Origin: Bacillus sp. V2I10
GTDB taxonomy: Bacteria > Bacillota > Bacilli > Bacillales > Bacillaceae
DNA length: 64,000 bases
Direction: 5' to 3'
Assembly: GCF_030817055.1 (NCBI RefSeq)
Contig: NZ_JAUSYV010000001.1
Span: 4,798,001 to 4,862,000, forward strand
The notes under the pieces are model-generated. The model had not been told where the DNA came from and did not search any database. It saw nothing but the letters and a program-made list of their open reading frames with translations. Shown piece by piece: positions 15,788 through 23,918 of this stretch (within the stretch, counting starts at the first letter, position 1; each line of letters opens with the position of its first letter). The position numbers were made by a program, and so were the translations under genes.

Positions 15788-16489
15788 TTACCTTGCAACA
15801 TAACGGTCCAGTTTCCCTTCAATGCGCTGCTGGATGACAGATAGAATAAAACAGATAATCCAATATAAAAGACCAGCCAGAGAATACATCAAAAGAAATT
15901 CATAATTCGTTGATGCTATTTCCTGTGCTTTTCTGAACATCTCTGTTACAAGAATTAATGATGCAAGTGACGTATCCTTAACTAAACTGATAAAGGTGTT
16001 GGACAGCGGCGGTATAGACACGCGTGTAGCCTGAGGCAAAATAATTCTTTTTAAAGTCTGTGCATAACTCATTCCAATTGAATATCCAGCTTCCCATTGC
16101 CCTTTTGGTGTTGACAATATTGCTGCCCTGATTATTTCAGATGCATAAGCTCCGACATTCAGGGAAAACCCTATAACTGCAGAAATAAACGGACTGATTG
16201 TGATTCCGACACTTGGAAGGCCGTAGAAAATAATAAATAATTGTACAAGCAAAGGTGTTCCTCTAATAATTGATACATATATTCTTGCAATTATTTGAAG
16301 AGGCTTAATTGTCGAGATTCTTGCCAAAGCAGTAAGAATAGCTAAAATAAGTCCAATGACAAATGTTATGAGTGTTAATGGAAGAGTATAATACAAAGCT
16401 CCCTTCACCAAAGGGAGAAGGGAACTTTGTGCAATATCCGCCAAACGTTCTAACCGTTCAGGGTCTGCAAAAATATTATTCAGATACAT
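15788..16489 (-). CDS. tcyB: Polar amino-acid ABC importer permease, TcyB-like
   Basis: 233 residues with about five membrane segments and the HisM/GlnP EAA loop, here EAGYSIGMSYAQTLKRIILPQA, which docks on the ATPase. I chose ATG 16489; an in-frame TTG at 16498 is possible. Either start lies inside the end of the binding-protein gene (14-nt overlap), so translation is probably coupled. It opens MYLNNIFADPERLERL, similar to the TcyB start I recall. It likely works as a homodimer. Confidence 0.88.
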   Translation of the reverse strand: MYLNNIFADPERLERLADIAQSSLLPLVKGALYYTLPLTLITFVIGLILAILTALARISTIKPLQIIARIYVSIIRGTPLLVQLFIIFYGLPSVGITISPFISAVIGFSLNVGAYASEIIRAAILSTPKGQWEAGYSIGMSYAQTLKRIILPQATRVSIPPLSNTFISLVKDTSLASLILVTEMFRKAQEIASTNYEFLLMYSLAGLLYWIICFILSVIQQRIEGKLDRYVAR

Positions 16490-17297
16490 CTTCGCCAAAC
16501 CATTTTTCGGAGATTTTTTTGTATGTGCCGTCCTCTTTCATTTCAGTTAATGCTTTATTCACTTCTTCCACTAACTTGCCGCTGTCTTTACGGAACATTA
16601 ATCCGCTGTGTGCAGCATCTTCGCTCTCATCTACAATTTGAATCGGAGCGTTGCCGCGCTGATTCTGGAAATCGAGTACTGAAAGCTTGTCATTAATCGT
16701 TGCATCTGCACGTTTTGAATTAATGAGATCAATGGCTTGTGTAAATCCTTCTACCCCAACAAGCTCAGCTCCGTTTTCCTTGGCAATTTCCCCGTAGTTG
16801 CTTGTTAAGGATTGAGCTGCTTTTTTCCCTTTTAAGTCTTTAAATGATTGGATGTCTTTGTTTTCTTTATGTGTGACAAGTACAGCTGCCGATGAAATAT
16901 ACGGTTCAGAGAAATCATATTTCTCCTCGCGCTCAGGCTTGATGCCGACTTGGTTGGCAATCATATCAAAGCGTTTAGCATCAAGACCGGCAAACATAGC
17001 GTCCCACTGAGTTTCTTTAAATTCAGCTTTCACACCAAGACGCTTTGCAACCTCTTGTGCGATCTCTACATCAAAACCGGTTAATTTATCTTTGTCATCA
17101 TGGAATGTGAAAGGCGGATATGTACCTTCTGTACCAATGACAAGGACACCTTCTTCTTTTACTTTATCAAACAGCTCAGCATCACTGCCAGAACCTGCCT
17201 GATCTCCCTCGTTCTTATTATCCCCGCCTGTTCCGCAGGCAGACAAAATCAGTACAAACACTGATAAAAGTGCAAATAGACTAAAAAATCTTTTCAT
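16476..17297 (-). CDS. tcyA: Cystine-binding lipoprotein, TcyA-like
   Basis: 273 residues. A lipoprotein signal peptide (FALLSVFVLILSAC, cleavage before Cys21) is followed by a type 2 periplasmic-binding fold. GTEGTYPPFTFHD, LTGFDVEIAQEVAKRLGVK, FKETQWDAMFAGL, SLTSNYG and the end KEDGTYKKISEKWFGEDVS are very close to B. subtilis TcyA as remembered, so cystine (or a related cysteine disulfide) is the likely ligand. GGGGGTT precedes the ATG. First gene of tcyABC. No S-box or other leader RNA was seen in the 184 bp upstream. Confidence 0.9.
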   Translation of the reverse strand: MKRFFSLFALLSVFVLILSACGTGGDNKNEGDQAGSGSDAELFDKVKEEGVLVIGTEGTYPPFTFHDDKDKLTGFDVEIAQEVAKRLGVKAEFKETQWDAMFAGLDAKRFDMIANQVGIKPEREEKYDFSEPYISSAAVLVTHKENKDIQSFKDLKGKKAAQSLTSNYGEIAKENGAELVGVEGFTQAIDLINSKRADATINDKLSVLDFQNQRGNAPIQIVDESEDAAHSGLMFRKDSGKLVEEVNKALTEMKEDGTYKKISEKWFGEDVSE

Positions 17298-17481
17298 AGT
17301 AAACCAACCCCCACTAATCTTATCGGATTTTATTTAAGTACGTTAGAATCTTACCTCCAAGACTTCCTTCTGTCAATTCATTTGTTTTATTTTTATTTAG
17401 TGTAACCAGATTGGAACAGAGTATGTTTTCTCTTCTCCTGTAAATGAAGTAAAATGAAAGAAAAAGACAGGAGAGTTTGTT

Positions 17482-18102
17482 ATGAAAATCGCATTATTCG
17501 GCGGAACAGGGAGAGTTGGCAAAGCATTTTTAAAACAGGCCATAAATGGTGGTCACCAGGTCAGAATGCTTGTCAGAGATCCTGCAAAAATAGAGGACAT
17601 ACATAAAAATGCTGAAATCATTAACGGAAATGCACTGGACCTTCAATGTATTGAAAATACAGTTTCAGGCTGTAATGCTGTTGTCAGCTGTCTCGGTACG
17701 GATGGAGATAATACCCTGACAGTCTCAGTGCCGCTTATTGTCCAGGTAATGAGAAACGAAAACATTAACAGAGTGATTACGATTGGTACAGCTGGTATTT
17801 TACAGGCACGGTCCAACCCTGAGCTTTACAGATTTCAATCAAATGAGTCAAAACGGACAATGACAAGAGCAGCGAACGAACATTTAAATGCCTTCCTGAC
17901 ACTTAAAGCGTCAAATCTCCAATGGACAATCGTTTGTCCAACCTATTTGCCGGATGGAAAATTAACAAAGAAATTCAGATTTGAGGAAGATTATCTCCCC
18001 CAGGACGGAAAGCAAATATCTGCTGAGGATACAGGTTATTTCACTTATCAGGTTCTAACTGAACGGTCCTTTATCTGTAAACGCGCTGGACTTGCATACT
18101 AA
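17482..18102 (+). CDS. yheG: YheG, NAD(P)-binding SDR-like protein
   Basis: 206 residues, the length of B. subtilis YheG. The N-terminal Rossmann motif is FGGTGRVGKAFL (GxxGxxG), followed by VRMLVRDPAKI and VVSCLGTDGDNTL, the atypical short-chain dehydrogenase (NmrA/BVR-B-like) pattern. It lacks a YxxxK active site, so it may be a binding protein or flavin/biliverdin-reductase-like enzyme; the substrate is unknown. AGGAGAG precedes the ATG. It is convergent with bmrD and shares a bidirectional terminator with it. Confidence 0.9.
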   Translation: MKIALFGGTGRVGKAFLKQAINGGHQVRMLVRDPAKIEDIHKNAEIINGNALDLQCIENTVSGCNAVVSCLGTDGDNTLTVSVPLIVQVMRNENINRVITIGTAGILQARSNPELYRFQSNESKRTMTRAANEHLNAFLTLKASNLQWTIVCPTYLPDGKLTKKFRFEEDYLPQDGKQISAEDTGYFTYQVLTERSFICKRAGLAY

Positions 18103-18123
18103 GGTTTCCTGTCATCTGGGCAA

Positions 18124-18170
18124 ACAAAAAAGTACGTTCCTGACTAAAAAATCAGGAACGTGCTTTTTTT
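18124..18170. terminator. Bidirectional terminator between yheG and bmrD
   Basis: GTACGTTCCTGA (18132-18143) and TCAGGAACGTGC (18152-18163) pair; T-runs follow on both strands (TTTTTTT on plus, TTTTTTGTTTG on minus). Confidence 0.9.
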
Positions 18171-20187
18171 ATCCTGCAAGGGTATTCTGTTTTCCCTGCT
18201 GCAGTTCATACATTTGATAGTACTTTCCTTTTAGCTTCATTAATTCATCGTGATTGCCTCGTTCCGCTATTTCACCCCGGTCGAGGACAAGAATTTGATC
18301 TGCATTCTTAATAGTAGAAAGCCGATGAGCAATAATAAACGTTGTTCTGCCTTTTTTCAGAACTTCAAGTGCATCTTGGATGACAGCTTCTGTCTCTGTG
18401 TCAATGCTTGCCGTAGCTTCATCTAATATGAGGATAGCAGGATCATAAGCAAGTGCTCTTGCAAATGAAATCAGCTGACGCTGTCCCGATGAGAGCGTGC
18501 TGCCTTTTTCGATAACAGGCTCATCGAAACCAAGCGGAAGATGCTTAAGCAATTGATCTGCGCCAACATCTTTTAATGCTTTCTCCACTTGTTCTCTGGT
18601 GATTTCCGAATTATCAAGGCTTACATTCGAAGCGATCGTTCCTGTGAACAAAAATGGATCCTGAAGCACAATTCCCATATGTTCTCTAACCGCTTGGCGC
18701 GGCATTGATAGAATATCTTTGCCGTCGATTGTGATCTTACCCTCTTTAATATCGTAAAAACGGAACAGTAAATTCATAATCGAACTTTTTCCGGAACCTG
18801 TGTGTCCGACTAGTGCTACGGTTTCACCCTGTTTCGCTTCAAAATCGATATTTTTCAAAACATATTCGCCTTCTTTATAGCCGAACCATACATTTTCAAA
18901 CGCGACATTTCCTTTATATCGCGGCTCTTTTTTCTCGCTGACATCCGTGCCTTTTTCATCAAGCAGGCTAAACACTCTCTCAGAAGCAACACGTGCTGTT
19001 TCAAGCTGGGCGAATTGGTTCACGATCCCTGTGATTGGCTGAAAAAGTCTGTTTAAATAATCAACGAACGCATAAAGAACTCCTATTGATACCATTGAAC
19101 CAACGCCTAAAGAGGCTCCGCCGAAATACCAGATGAGGGCCACGAACGCACAGTTCCGCATAAATCCTACCATATTATGCGACAGCAGGGAGTTCAGACT
19201 CAGCAGCTTATTTTGAAAGTGAAAATGGGATGTGTTTAATTCTTCAAATTCCGCTTTCGTTTCTTCCTGCCTGCGGAAAGCCTGAATAATCGTCATACCC
19301 TGAATCGATTCATTGATTGTTCCGTTAATATCGCTGACAAGCGAACGAATCTTATGATTGTAGGTTGAAGCGTATTTTCGGTATACGATGCTCCAGACGA
19401 CCAGGATTGGCAGGATAATCGTACAGATTAATGCAAGTTTTACATCAAGCAGGAATAATGCAATGAAAATACCTGTTATATAGATGGCGCTTGTAAAGAA
19501 TGTTGAGAGCACCGCTACAAACAGTTCTCTGATTGCTTCCGTATCGTTTGTGATTCTTGCAACAACCTTACCGGCTGGAAGGTTATCAAAATAAACAACC
19601 GGCAGGCGCTGGATATGTTCAAATACATCCTGACGCATTTTTTGAATAATGCGATTTGATGTAATCTGCAGAAAATAGCGCTGTCCATAGTGAAAGAATG
19701 AGGCAAATACAAGCAAACCAAAATAAATAGCAATCAAAGTAATGAGCCCTTTAATTTCTGGCTGATAGAACGTAAACAGCTGTTCAGATGTGAGCCTGCT
19801 GCCTGTATAAGAAGCAGATTCTGTTCCACGTTCGATAATGACCGATTTTCCATTCGCTCTTCTGTCTCCGTCAAACTGAATTTCACCCGGTATGAAATAA
19901 TAATCACGCTGCACTTGCAGAATGTGAACTTCCTTGCCTTTTTCTTCACCTGGTTTAAAGTAATCCTCCCGTTTATACCAGGATCCATTGTAGTTTACAG
20001 CATTTTCTCCTTCTGCTGTTTCATGCCACTTTTTCTCAATGCCCAATATGTGGTCATCGATCATTTTTTTTGCGATAAATGGACCTGTAAGCTCAGCTCC
20101 GACTGCAACGGCAAGCATGATTAAGGCCAGTATTAATGTTCTTTTATAAAGGGCTGCATAGCGGATCAGTCTTTTTCCTGTGCTCAT
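18169..20187 (-). CDS. bmrD: BmrD (YheH), ABC multidrug exporter subunit with canonical ATP site
   Basis: 672 residues: six membrane segments, then an ABC domain. Between the first two segments (about residues 40-145) is a long hydrophilic insertion (EKKWHETAEGENAVNYNG and on), the extracellular domain typical of this half-transporter. Walker A is VGHTGSGKSS, the signature is LSSGQRQLISFA, Walker B is ILILDEATASID with the catalytic Glu present, and the switch His is in IAHRLSTI. It pairs with the upstream bmrC product to make a heterodimeric drug exporter. Start and upstream stop overlap by 4 nt. The length matches B. subtilis YheH (673). Confidence 0.94.
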   Translation of the reverse strand: MSTGKRLIRYAALYKRTLILALIMLAVAVGAELTGPFIAKKMIDDHILGIEKKWHETAEGENAVNYNGSWYKREDYFKPGEEKGKEVHILQVQRDYYFIPGEIQFDGDRRANGKSVIIERGTESASYTGSRLTSEQLFTFYQPEIKGLITLIAIYFGLLVFASFFHYGQRYFLQITSNRIIQKMRQDVFEHIQRLPVVYFDNLPAGKVVARITNDTEAIRELFVAVLSTFFTSAIYITGIFIALFLLDVKLALICTIILPILVVWSIVYRKYASTYNHKIRSLVSDINGTINESIQGMTIIQAFRRQEETKAEFEELNTSHFHFQNKLLSLNSLLSHNMVGFMRNCAFVALIWYFGGASLGVGSMVSIGVLYAFVDYLNRLFQPITGIVNQFAQLETARVASERVFSLLDEKGTDVSEKKEPRYKGNVAFENVWFGYKEGEYVLKNIDFEAKQGETVALVGHTGSGKSSIMNLLFRFYDIKEGKITIDGKDILSMPRQAVREHMGIVLQDPFLFTGTIASNVSLDNSEITREQVEKALKDVGADQLLKHLPLGFDEPVIEKGSTLSSGQRQLISFARALAYDPAILILDEATASIDTETEAVIQDALEVLKKGRTTFIIAHRLSTIKNADQILVLDRGEIAERGNHDELMKLKGKYYQMYELQQGKQNTLAG

Positions 20188-21941
20188 GCTCCCACCCCGC
20201 CTTCGTTTTCTGCTTCAATTTGCTGGCGTTCATATTGCTCTTTGTACCAGCCGTTATTCGCAAGCAGCGTTTGGTGCCTGCCTTCTTCAATGATTTTTCC
20301 TTCATCAAGTACAAGTATCCAATCTGCGTGTTCTACAGCAGACAGACGGTGTGTCGTAATGAATGTTGTCTTATCGGCACGCTCACTTCTAATATTAGAA
20401 ATGATGGCCGTTTCTGTTTTTGCATCAACAGCTGACAGGGAATCATCTAAAATCAGGATTTCCGGATTGACCAGAAGTGCACGTGCAATGGAGATCCGCT
20501 GTTTTTGACCTCCGGATAGGGCAACACCCTTTTCCCCTACTAATGTATTCAGACCATCCGGCAGCATTTCAAGATCTTTTCTGAAAAAAGCAAGATCGAT
20601 CGCTTTATTCAGTTCTGCGTCTGATCCATCTTTCTTTCCGAATAAAATATTCTCTCTTACCGTTCTTGAAAATAACACGTGATCTTGAGGAACATAGCCA
20701 ATAAAACGCTGCAGTGTTTCAAGCGGGATTTTCTCAATCGGAACCCCGGACATTGTAATATGACCGCTTCCAGCCGGATATTGTCTGAGCAGCTGTTTGA
20801 CGATTGTCGTCTTGCCGCTGCCGGTTTTGCCGACAATGCCGATTGTGTCCCCTCTATTTACAGTAAAGCTGACATGTTTTAAGTTCTCCACTTCTGATGA
20901 AGGATATTGGAACGATACATCTTTAAACTCAATCTTTTTGGGTGAATCTATATGCTCCGGCTGCTCATGATTTTTCACATCCGCTTCATATGATAATGTT
21001 TCGTTGATTCGGTCAAGTGATGCGTTTCCACGCTGCATGATATTGATCAATTCTCCAATTGCAAACATCGGCCAGATCATCATTCCCAGGTAAACGTTAA
21101 AGGACACCAGTTCACCAAGGGTGATTTCATTATGAAAGACTAGGTAAGCTCCATATCCGAGTCCAATTAAATAGCTGATCCCGACAAGCAATTTCATTGT
21201 TGGTTCAAACAGTGCATCAATTTTTGCTACACTTACATTTTTCCGAAAAACATCATCTGTTAACGTGTTAAATCGGTTTACATCTGCTTTTTCCTGAACG
21301 TAAGCACGAATCACTCGCACGCCTGCCACTGATTCAAGCACCTGGTCATTCATGTCGCCAAAAGCGTCCTGAGCTGCCATAAATCTGGCGTGAATTTTCT
21401 TGCCGTAGATTCCCATGGCAATCGCCATAATCGGCAGTGGAAGAATCGCGGCAAAAGTAAGCTTCCAGCTGATGAGAATTCCCATTGTCAACAGAATCGT
21501 CAGCATGAACATGCTTGAGTCAACCAATGTTAAAATACCAAATCCGGCAGTCGTCGAAATAGCCTTCAAATCATTCGTTGCACGGGCCATTAAATCTCCC
21601 GTTCTGTTTTTCTCATAAAAGCGCGGTGTCATAACTAAGAATTGCCCCATCAGTTTTGATCTTAGGATTCTTTCAGCCAAATGAGCCCCGCCAAATAAAT
21701 TGTACATCCAGAAATAAGATAAAATATAAACAAGTACACCAAGTCCAAGAAACAATACAATATATTGAACGAGCAGTTCGCTCGAAAACCGTCCAACCTG
21801 AATATCATCTATTGCATTCCCAAGCAATTTAGGGGGAATAATTTCAAGAACATTTACAACTAAAAGCAATACGATTGCAGCTGTATACCGCTTCCAATAC
21901 TTTTTAAAAAACCATCCTAACTTCACTAACACCGAAAACAT
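20184..21941 (-). CDS. bmrC: BmrC (YheI), ABC multidrug exporter subunit with degenerate ATP site
   Basis: 585 residues, the length I recall for B. subtilis YheI. Six membrane segments are followed by an ABC domain: Walker A GKTGSGKTTIVK, signature LSGGQKQRISIA, Walker B ILILDDSLSAVD. The residue after Walker B is Asp instead of the catalytic Glu, the usual sign of the non-hydrolytic site in heterodimeric exporters; BmrD supplies the competent Glu. AAAGGAG lies 7 nt before ATG. Expression is probably controlled by the leader peptide and terminators at 22073-22272, as in the bmrB attenuation system of B. subtilis. Confidence 0.94.
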   Translation of the reverse strand: MFSVLVKLGWFFKKYWKRYTAAIVLLLVVNVLEIIPPKLLGNAIDDIQVGRFSSELLVQYIVLFLGLGVLVYILSYFWMYNLFGGAHLAERILRSKLMGQFLVMTPRFYEKNRTGDLMARATNDLKAISTTAGFGILTLVDSSMFMLTILLTMGILISWKLTFAAILPLPIMAIAMGIYGKKIHARFMAAQDAFGDMNDQVLESVAGVRVIRAYVQEKADVNRFNTLTDDVFRKNVSVAKIDALFEPTMKLLVGISYLIGLGYGAYLVFHNEITLGELVSFNVYLGMMIWPMFAIGELINIMQRGNASLDRINETLSYEADVKNHEQPEHIDSPKKIEFKDVSFQYPSSEVENLKHVSFTVNRGDTIGIVGKTGSGKTTIVKQLLRQYPAGSGHITMSGVPIEKIPLETLQRFIGYVPQDHVLFSRTVRENILFGKKDGSDAELNKAIDLAFFRKDLEMLPDGLNTLVGEKGVALSGGQKQRISIARALLVNPEILILDDSLSAVDAKTETAIISNIRSERADKTTFITTHRLSAVEHADWILVLDEGKIIEEGRHQTLLANNGWYKEQYERQQIEAENEGGVGA

Positions 21942-21976
21942 GTCATCATCTCCTTTGTCTCTCTATCCCTTTTTCG

Positions 21977-22039
21977 CTAACCGCTGTCTGGATCTCCCTT
22001 TTTCACTGCTTTCTCTGGTTTCAACATCATTACATACAT
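21977..22039 (-). CDS. 20-codon ORF between the attenuator and bmrC
   Basis: ATG at 22039 with a near-perfect AAAGGAGG 9 nt upstream; 20 codons (MYVMMLKPEKAVKKGDPDSG) to TAG, ending 35 nt before the bmrC ATG. It has no similarity known to me. Such a strong ribosome site suggests it is translated, perhaps for coupling or RNA stability. A second regulatory leader ORF would be unusual. Confidence 0.45.
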   Translation of the reverse strand: MYVMMLKPEKAVKKGDPDSG

Positions 22040-22072
22040 AATTTCTTCCTCCTTTAAGATTTAATTTATATA

Positions 22073-22110
22073 AAAAAGGCAAACCTCCGCATGCCGGGGT
22101 CTGCCTTTTT
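22073..22110 (-). terminator. Attenuator hairpin 2 of bmrCD leader
   Basis: Minus strand AAAAAGGCA..CC-CG / CG-GG..TGCCTTTTTT: two helical blocks around GCATG, followed by TTTTTTATA. Closest to bmrC of two stacked terminator-like hairpins. Confidence 0.75.
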
Positions 22111-22122
22111 ACAATCAAACAT

Positions 22123-22167
22123 AAAAAGGCACAGAAGTATACAATGCAGCATACCCCTGTGCCTTTT
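22123..22167 (-). terminator. Attenuator hairpin 1 of bmrCD leader
   Basis: Minus strand AAAAGGCACAG ... CTGTGCCTTTTT with a 22-nt loop holding GTATGC/GTATAC. It lies 28 nt after the leader-peptide stop codon, so ribosome stalling on the peptide could affect its folding. Confidence 0.75.
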
Positions 22168-22194
22168 CCTTTTTATATTCAGAGACTGATTTCT

Positions 22195-22272
22195 CTAAAT
22201 GGTATAAAGGTACGGAGGGGCCGCACAAGAAATAACGTTACGATCGTACGCAATCACAATTAATTTTTTCAT
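22195..22272 (-). CDS. BmrB-like leader peptide, 25 aa
   Basis: ATG at 22272 with AAAGGAGGGG 6 nt upstream; 25 codons to TAG. The peptide starts MKKLIVIAYDRNV and ends CAAPPYLYTI, with a Pro-Pro pair that could slow ribosomes. The position matches the bmrB (yheJ) leader peptide of B. subtilis, whose translation controls read-through into bmrCD when drugs slow ribosomes. The B. subtilis peptide is about twice as long, so equivalence is by position and logic. Confidence 0.7.
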   Translation of the reverse strand: MKKLIVIAYDRNVISCAAPPYLYTI

Positions 22273-22384
22273 GTTAAACCCCTCCTTTACCGATTTATTG
22301 TTTTTTATCCTTAGATAGATTACCATATTTTTCATTATTTTGTCAATTGGGATTTTTCCTTATTTTCTGCTTAATGTTCCATGA

Positions 22385-22708
22385 TTAATCTTCTACAAAC
22401 ACAGCCGTTCCATAGGCAATAATTTCAGATGCATTCTGCATAACGGCAGAGCTCTGCAGCCTCATTCCTATGATCGCATTTGCTCCTTGATTTCTTGCAT
22501 CCTCGGCCATGCGTCCGATTGCCTTTTGCCTTGCTTCTTCCATCATCTCAGTGTATTCAGAAATCTCTCCTCCAACAATCGTTTTAAGTCCCGCCATTAA
22601 ATCTTTTCCTATATGCTTTGTCTGCACAGTTGCTCCTTTGACAAATCCTTTAAGTTCTTTAATTTCTTTTCCCGGAACAAAGTCAGTAGTTACGATTATC
22701 ACTTTCAT
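22385..22708 (-). CDS. YbjQ/UPF0145-family protein
   Basis: 107 residues of the YbjQ (UPF0145) family: MKVIIVTTDFVPGKEIKELKGFVKG, then GGEISEYTEMMEEARQKAIGRM and the GANAIIGMRLQSS end with a final strand. The fold forms oligomeric rings; a heavy-metal-binding role has been suggested for the family but is not proven. AAGGAGG overlaps the first ATG (22711), so I start at the second ATG, 22708. Monocistronic. Confidence 0.88.
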   Translation of the reverse strand: MKVIIVTTDFVPGKEIKELKGFVKGATVQTKHIGKDLMAGLKTIVGGEISEYTEMMEEARQKAIGRMAEDARNQGANAIIGMRLQSSAVMQNASEIIAYGTAVFVED

Positions 22709-22809
22709 CATCCTCCTTTTTTCTTACAGTCCGGCCTTTTCATTAACACTGTAAATAAAGCACACATCGATACTATGTGAAGCAAAATGAGTCAGGAAGC
22801 TGAGGAGCA

Positions 22810-23004
22810 TTAAGATGGATTGCATGAACCTCCCTCTTTCAGCTGCATCTTTTCATCTACTTTTCTTAAATCGACCCCCATAAAAAGAGTAAAAAATAGG
22901 TGCATATCATCATTTTCACCTTCTGGATGTTTCAAATAACAGAAAACAAGGTAAAGAACTGTAACAAACAACAGAAGTTCAGGAAAATTGAAGGAGGAAA
23001 ACAA
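22810..23004 (-). CDS. Possible small membrane protein, 64 aa (doubtful)
   Basis: An open frame from TTG 23004 with no ribosome site. The product has one clear membrane segment (LLLFVTVLYLVFCYL) followed by a charged tail (KHPEGENDDMHLFF..). The composition is protein-like and nothing else occupies 22810-22980, but the start would sit on the ribosome site of the opposite-strand gene. Listed because it is the only content of this gap. Confidence 0.22.
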   Translation of the reverse strand: MFSSFNFPELLLFVTVLYLVFCYLKHPEGENDDMHLFFTLFMGVDLRKVDEKMQLKEGGSCNPS

Positions 23005-23318
23005 TGAGCCAGTTAGTTTCCACTAGTCTATGTACCCAGGATCAATTAAGAATGGATCAAATTATCAGTTTGAATCAGCTCGCAAAAAACTATAAAGGAA
23101 AGGTGTACTTCTTAGCTGGAAAACGCAGCATCGTCGATGTCTCAAAGTTTCCTTCTTTGATTACTTTCTTTCTGATGACATCTGGATCTAATCAGATTAA
23201 GGTGCTGATTGATGGGGATAGCCCGAGCGAGATCTTGGCTGAAATGGACACCATCTGTTCTACTGAATCAAGATTGTCATCTAATTTTTTAAACACAGCT
23301 GAAAAAGTAAAGGTATAA
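23004..23318 (+). CDS. HPr-like domain protein without the phosphorylatable His
   Basis: 104 residues. From residue 20 it resembles the HPr fold: QLAKNYKGKVYFLAGKRSIVDVSKFPSLITFFLMTSGSNQIKVLIDGDSPSEILAEMDTIC mirrors HPr strand order, with the serine-site region partly kept. The active-site HARP segment is missing, so it cannot be a normal phosphocarrier. It could be a regulatory HPr relative. AAGGAGG stands 6 nt before ATG. It is followed by two tiny membrane-protein genes, possibly one unit. Confidence 0.68.
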   Translation: MSQLVSTSLCTQDQLRMDQIISLNQLAKNYKGKVYFLAGKRSIVDVSKFPSLITFFLMTSGSNQIKVLIDGDSPSEILAEMDTICSTESRLSSNFLNTAEKVKV

Positions 23319-23392
23319 AATCAGTTAACCCTTACAAAAGATAAGGGAGTATGACTTACTTACAGACATCAGAGAAAAGGAGATTATTACTT

Positions 23393-23464
23393 ATGATCAG
23401 AACTATTTTAATCGTTATCGGAGCAATTGTTGTTATCGGTTGGCTGCTTAATGTAATTCTATAA
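23393..23464 (+). CDS. Tiny membrane protein, 23 aa
   Basis: ATG at 23393 with AAAGGAGA 9 nt upstream. The 23-residue product, beginning MIRTILIVIGAIVVIGW, is a single hydrophobic helix with Arg near the N-terminus. Real small membrane proteins of this kind are common in Bacillus, often missed by gene finders. It is followed after 24 bp by another small membrane-protein gene. Confidence 0.55.
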   Translation: MIRTILIVIGAIVVIGWLLNVIL

Positions 23465-23488
23465 AGATAAACAAGGGAGAGGAACCTT

Positions 23489-23647
23489 ATGTCTGAACAT
23501 AAACAAGTGAATGTTGAGAGAAAAGAAGAGCATAAAACGAACAATAGTCTTCTTGGAGCCACTTTTATTAAATATGCGGCATATTTGGTTATATTCTTCG
23601 GTATTATCTGGTTTTTAATTACTTATATTTTACCAATGTTTCAATAA
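23489..23647 (+). CDS. Small membrane protein, 52 aa
   Basis: ATG at 23489 with GGGAGAGG upstream. A charged N-terminus (MSEHKQVNVERKEEHKTNN) precedes one membrane helix (YAAYLVIFFGIIWFLITYIL). A clear terminator follows 21 nt after the stop. Family not recognised. Probably the end of the 23004-23647 unit. Confidence 0.68.
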   Translation: MSEHKQVNVERKEEHKTNNSLLGATFIKYAAYLVIFFGIIWFLITYILPMFQ

Positions 23648-23667
23648 CTAATTTCAGTTTTTTAATC

Positions 23668-23697
23668 CACACTCTGCATTGCAGGGTGTGTTTTTTA
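23668..23697 (+). terminator. Terminator after the small membrane-protein genes
   Basis: CACACTCTGC-att-GCAGGGTGTG followed by TTTTTTAT. Confidence 0.9.
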
Positions 23698-23762
23698 TAT
23701 TAATAAGATTCCGTCCTGACTGAGAAGCTGGACAAAGCTAAAATGATTTCTGCCCATTCTAA

Positions 23763-23853
23763 TTCATCTCCCTAAATTCGATTTTTTATCAATCGGTTTT
23801 AAAGATTTATCAGCCGATTTCCGAAATTTATCTACTTGAAAAAAAATTAATCA
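23763..23853. repeat. Degenerate 21-bp-period array B (core TTTATC / GATAAA)
   Basis: TTTATC occurs at 23785, 23806 and 23827, two exact 21-bp steps, with weaker positions one unit out on each side (TTCATC at 23763, TTAATC at 23847). The linkers are small palindromes: AAAT-tcg-ATTT, AATC..GATT, ATTTC-CGAAAT. The array lies between convergent genes. Same period as array A and array C, but a different core. Confidence 0.65.
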
Positions 23854-23882
23854 CCCTAACCTGTTAATGAGAAATAGTCCGT

Positions 23883-23918
23883 AAAAAAGCTGAACGAGAT
23901 TAATCTCGTTCAGCTTTC
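23883..23918 (-). terminator. Terminator of the PBP gene
   Basis: Minus strand AAAGCTGAACGAGA-ttaa-TCTCGTTCAGCTTT followed by TTTTACGG; the TAA stop codon is the loop. Confidence 0.92.

Noticed and set aside
17298..17481. S-box or T-box in front of the tcyABC-like operon
   Set aside because: The conserved S-box start (CTTATCAAGAGAGG) and T-box end (TGGNACCGCG) are absent.
20136..20435. Plus-strand ORFs inside bmrC/bmrD
   Set aside because: Antisense shadows of well-supported ABC transporter genes.
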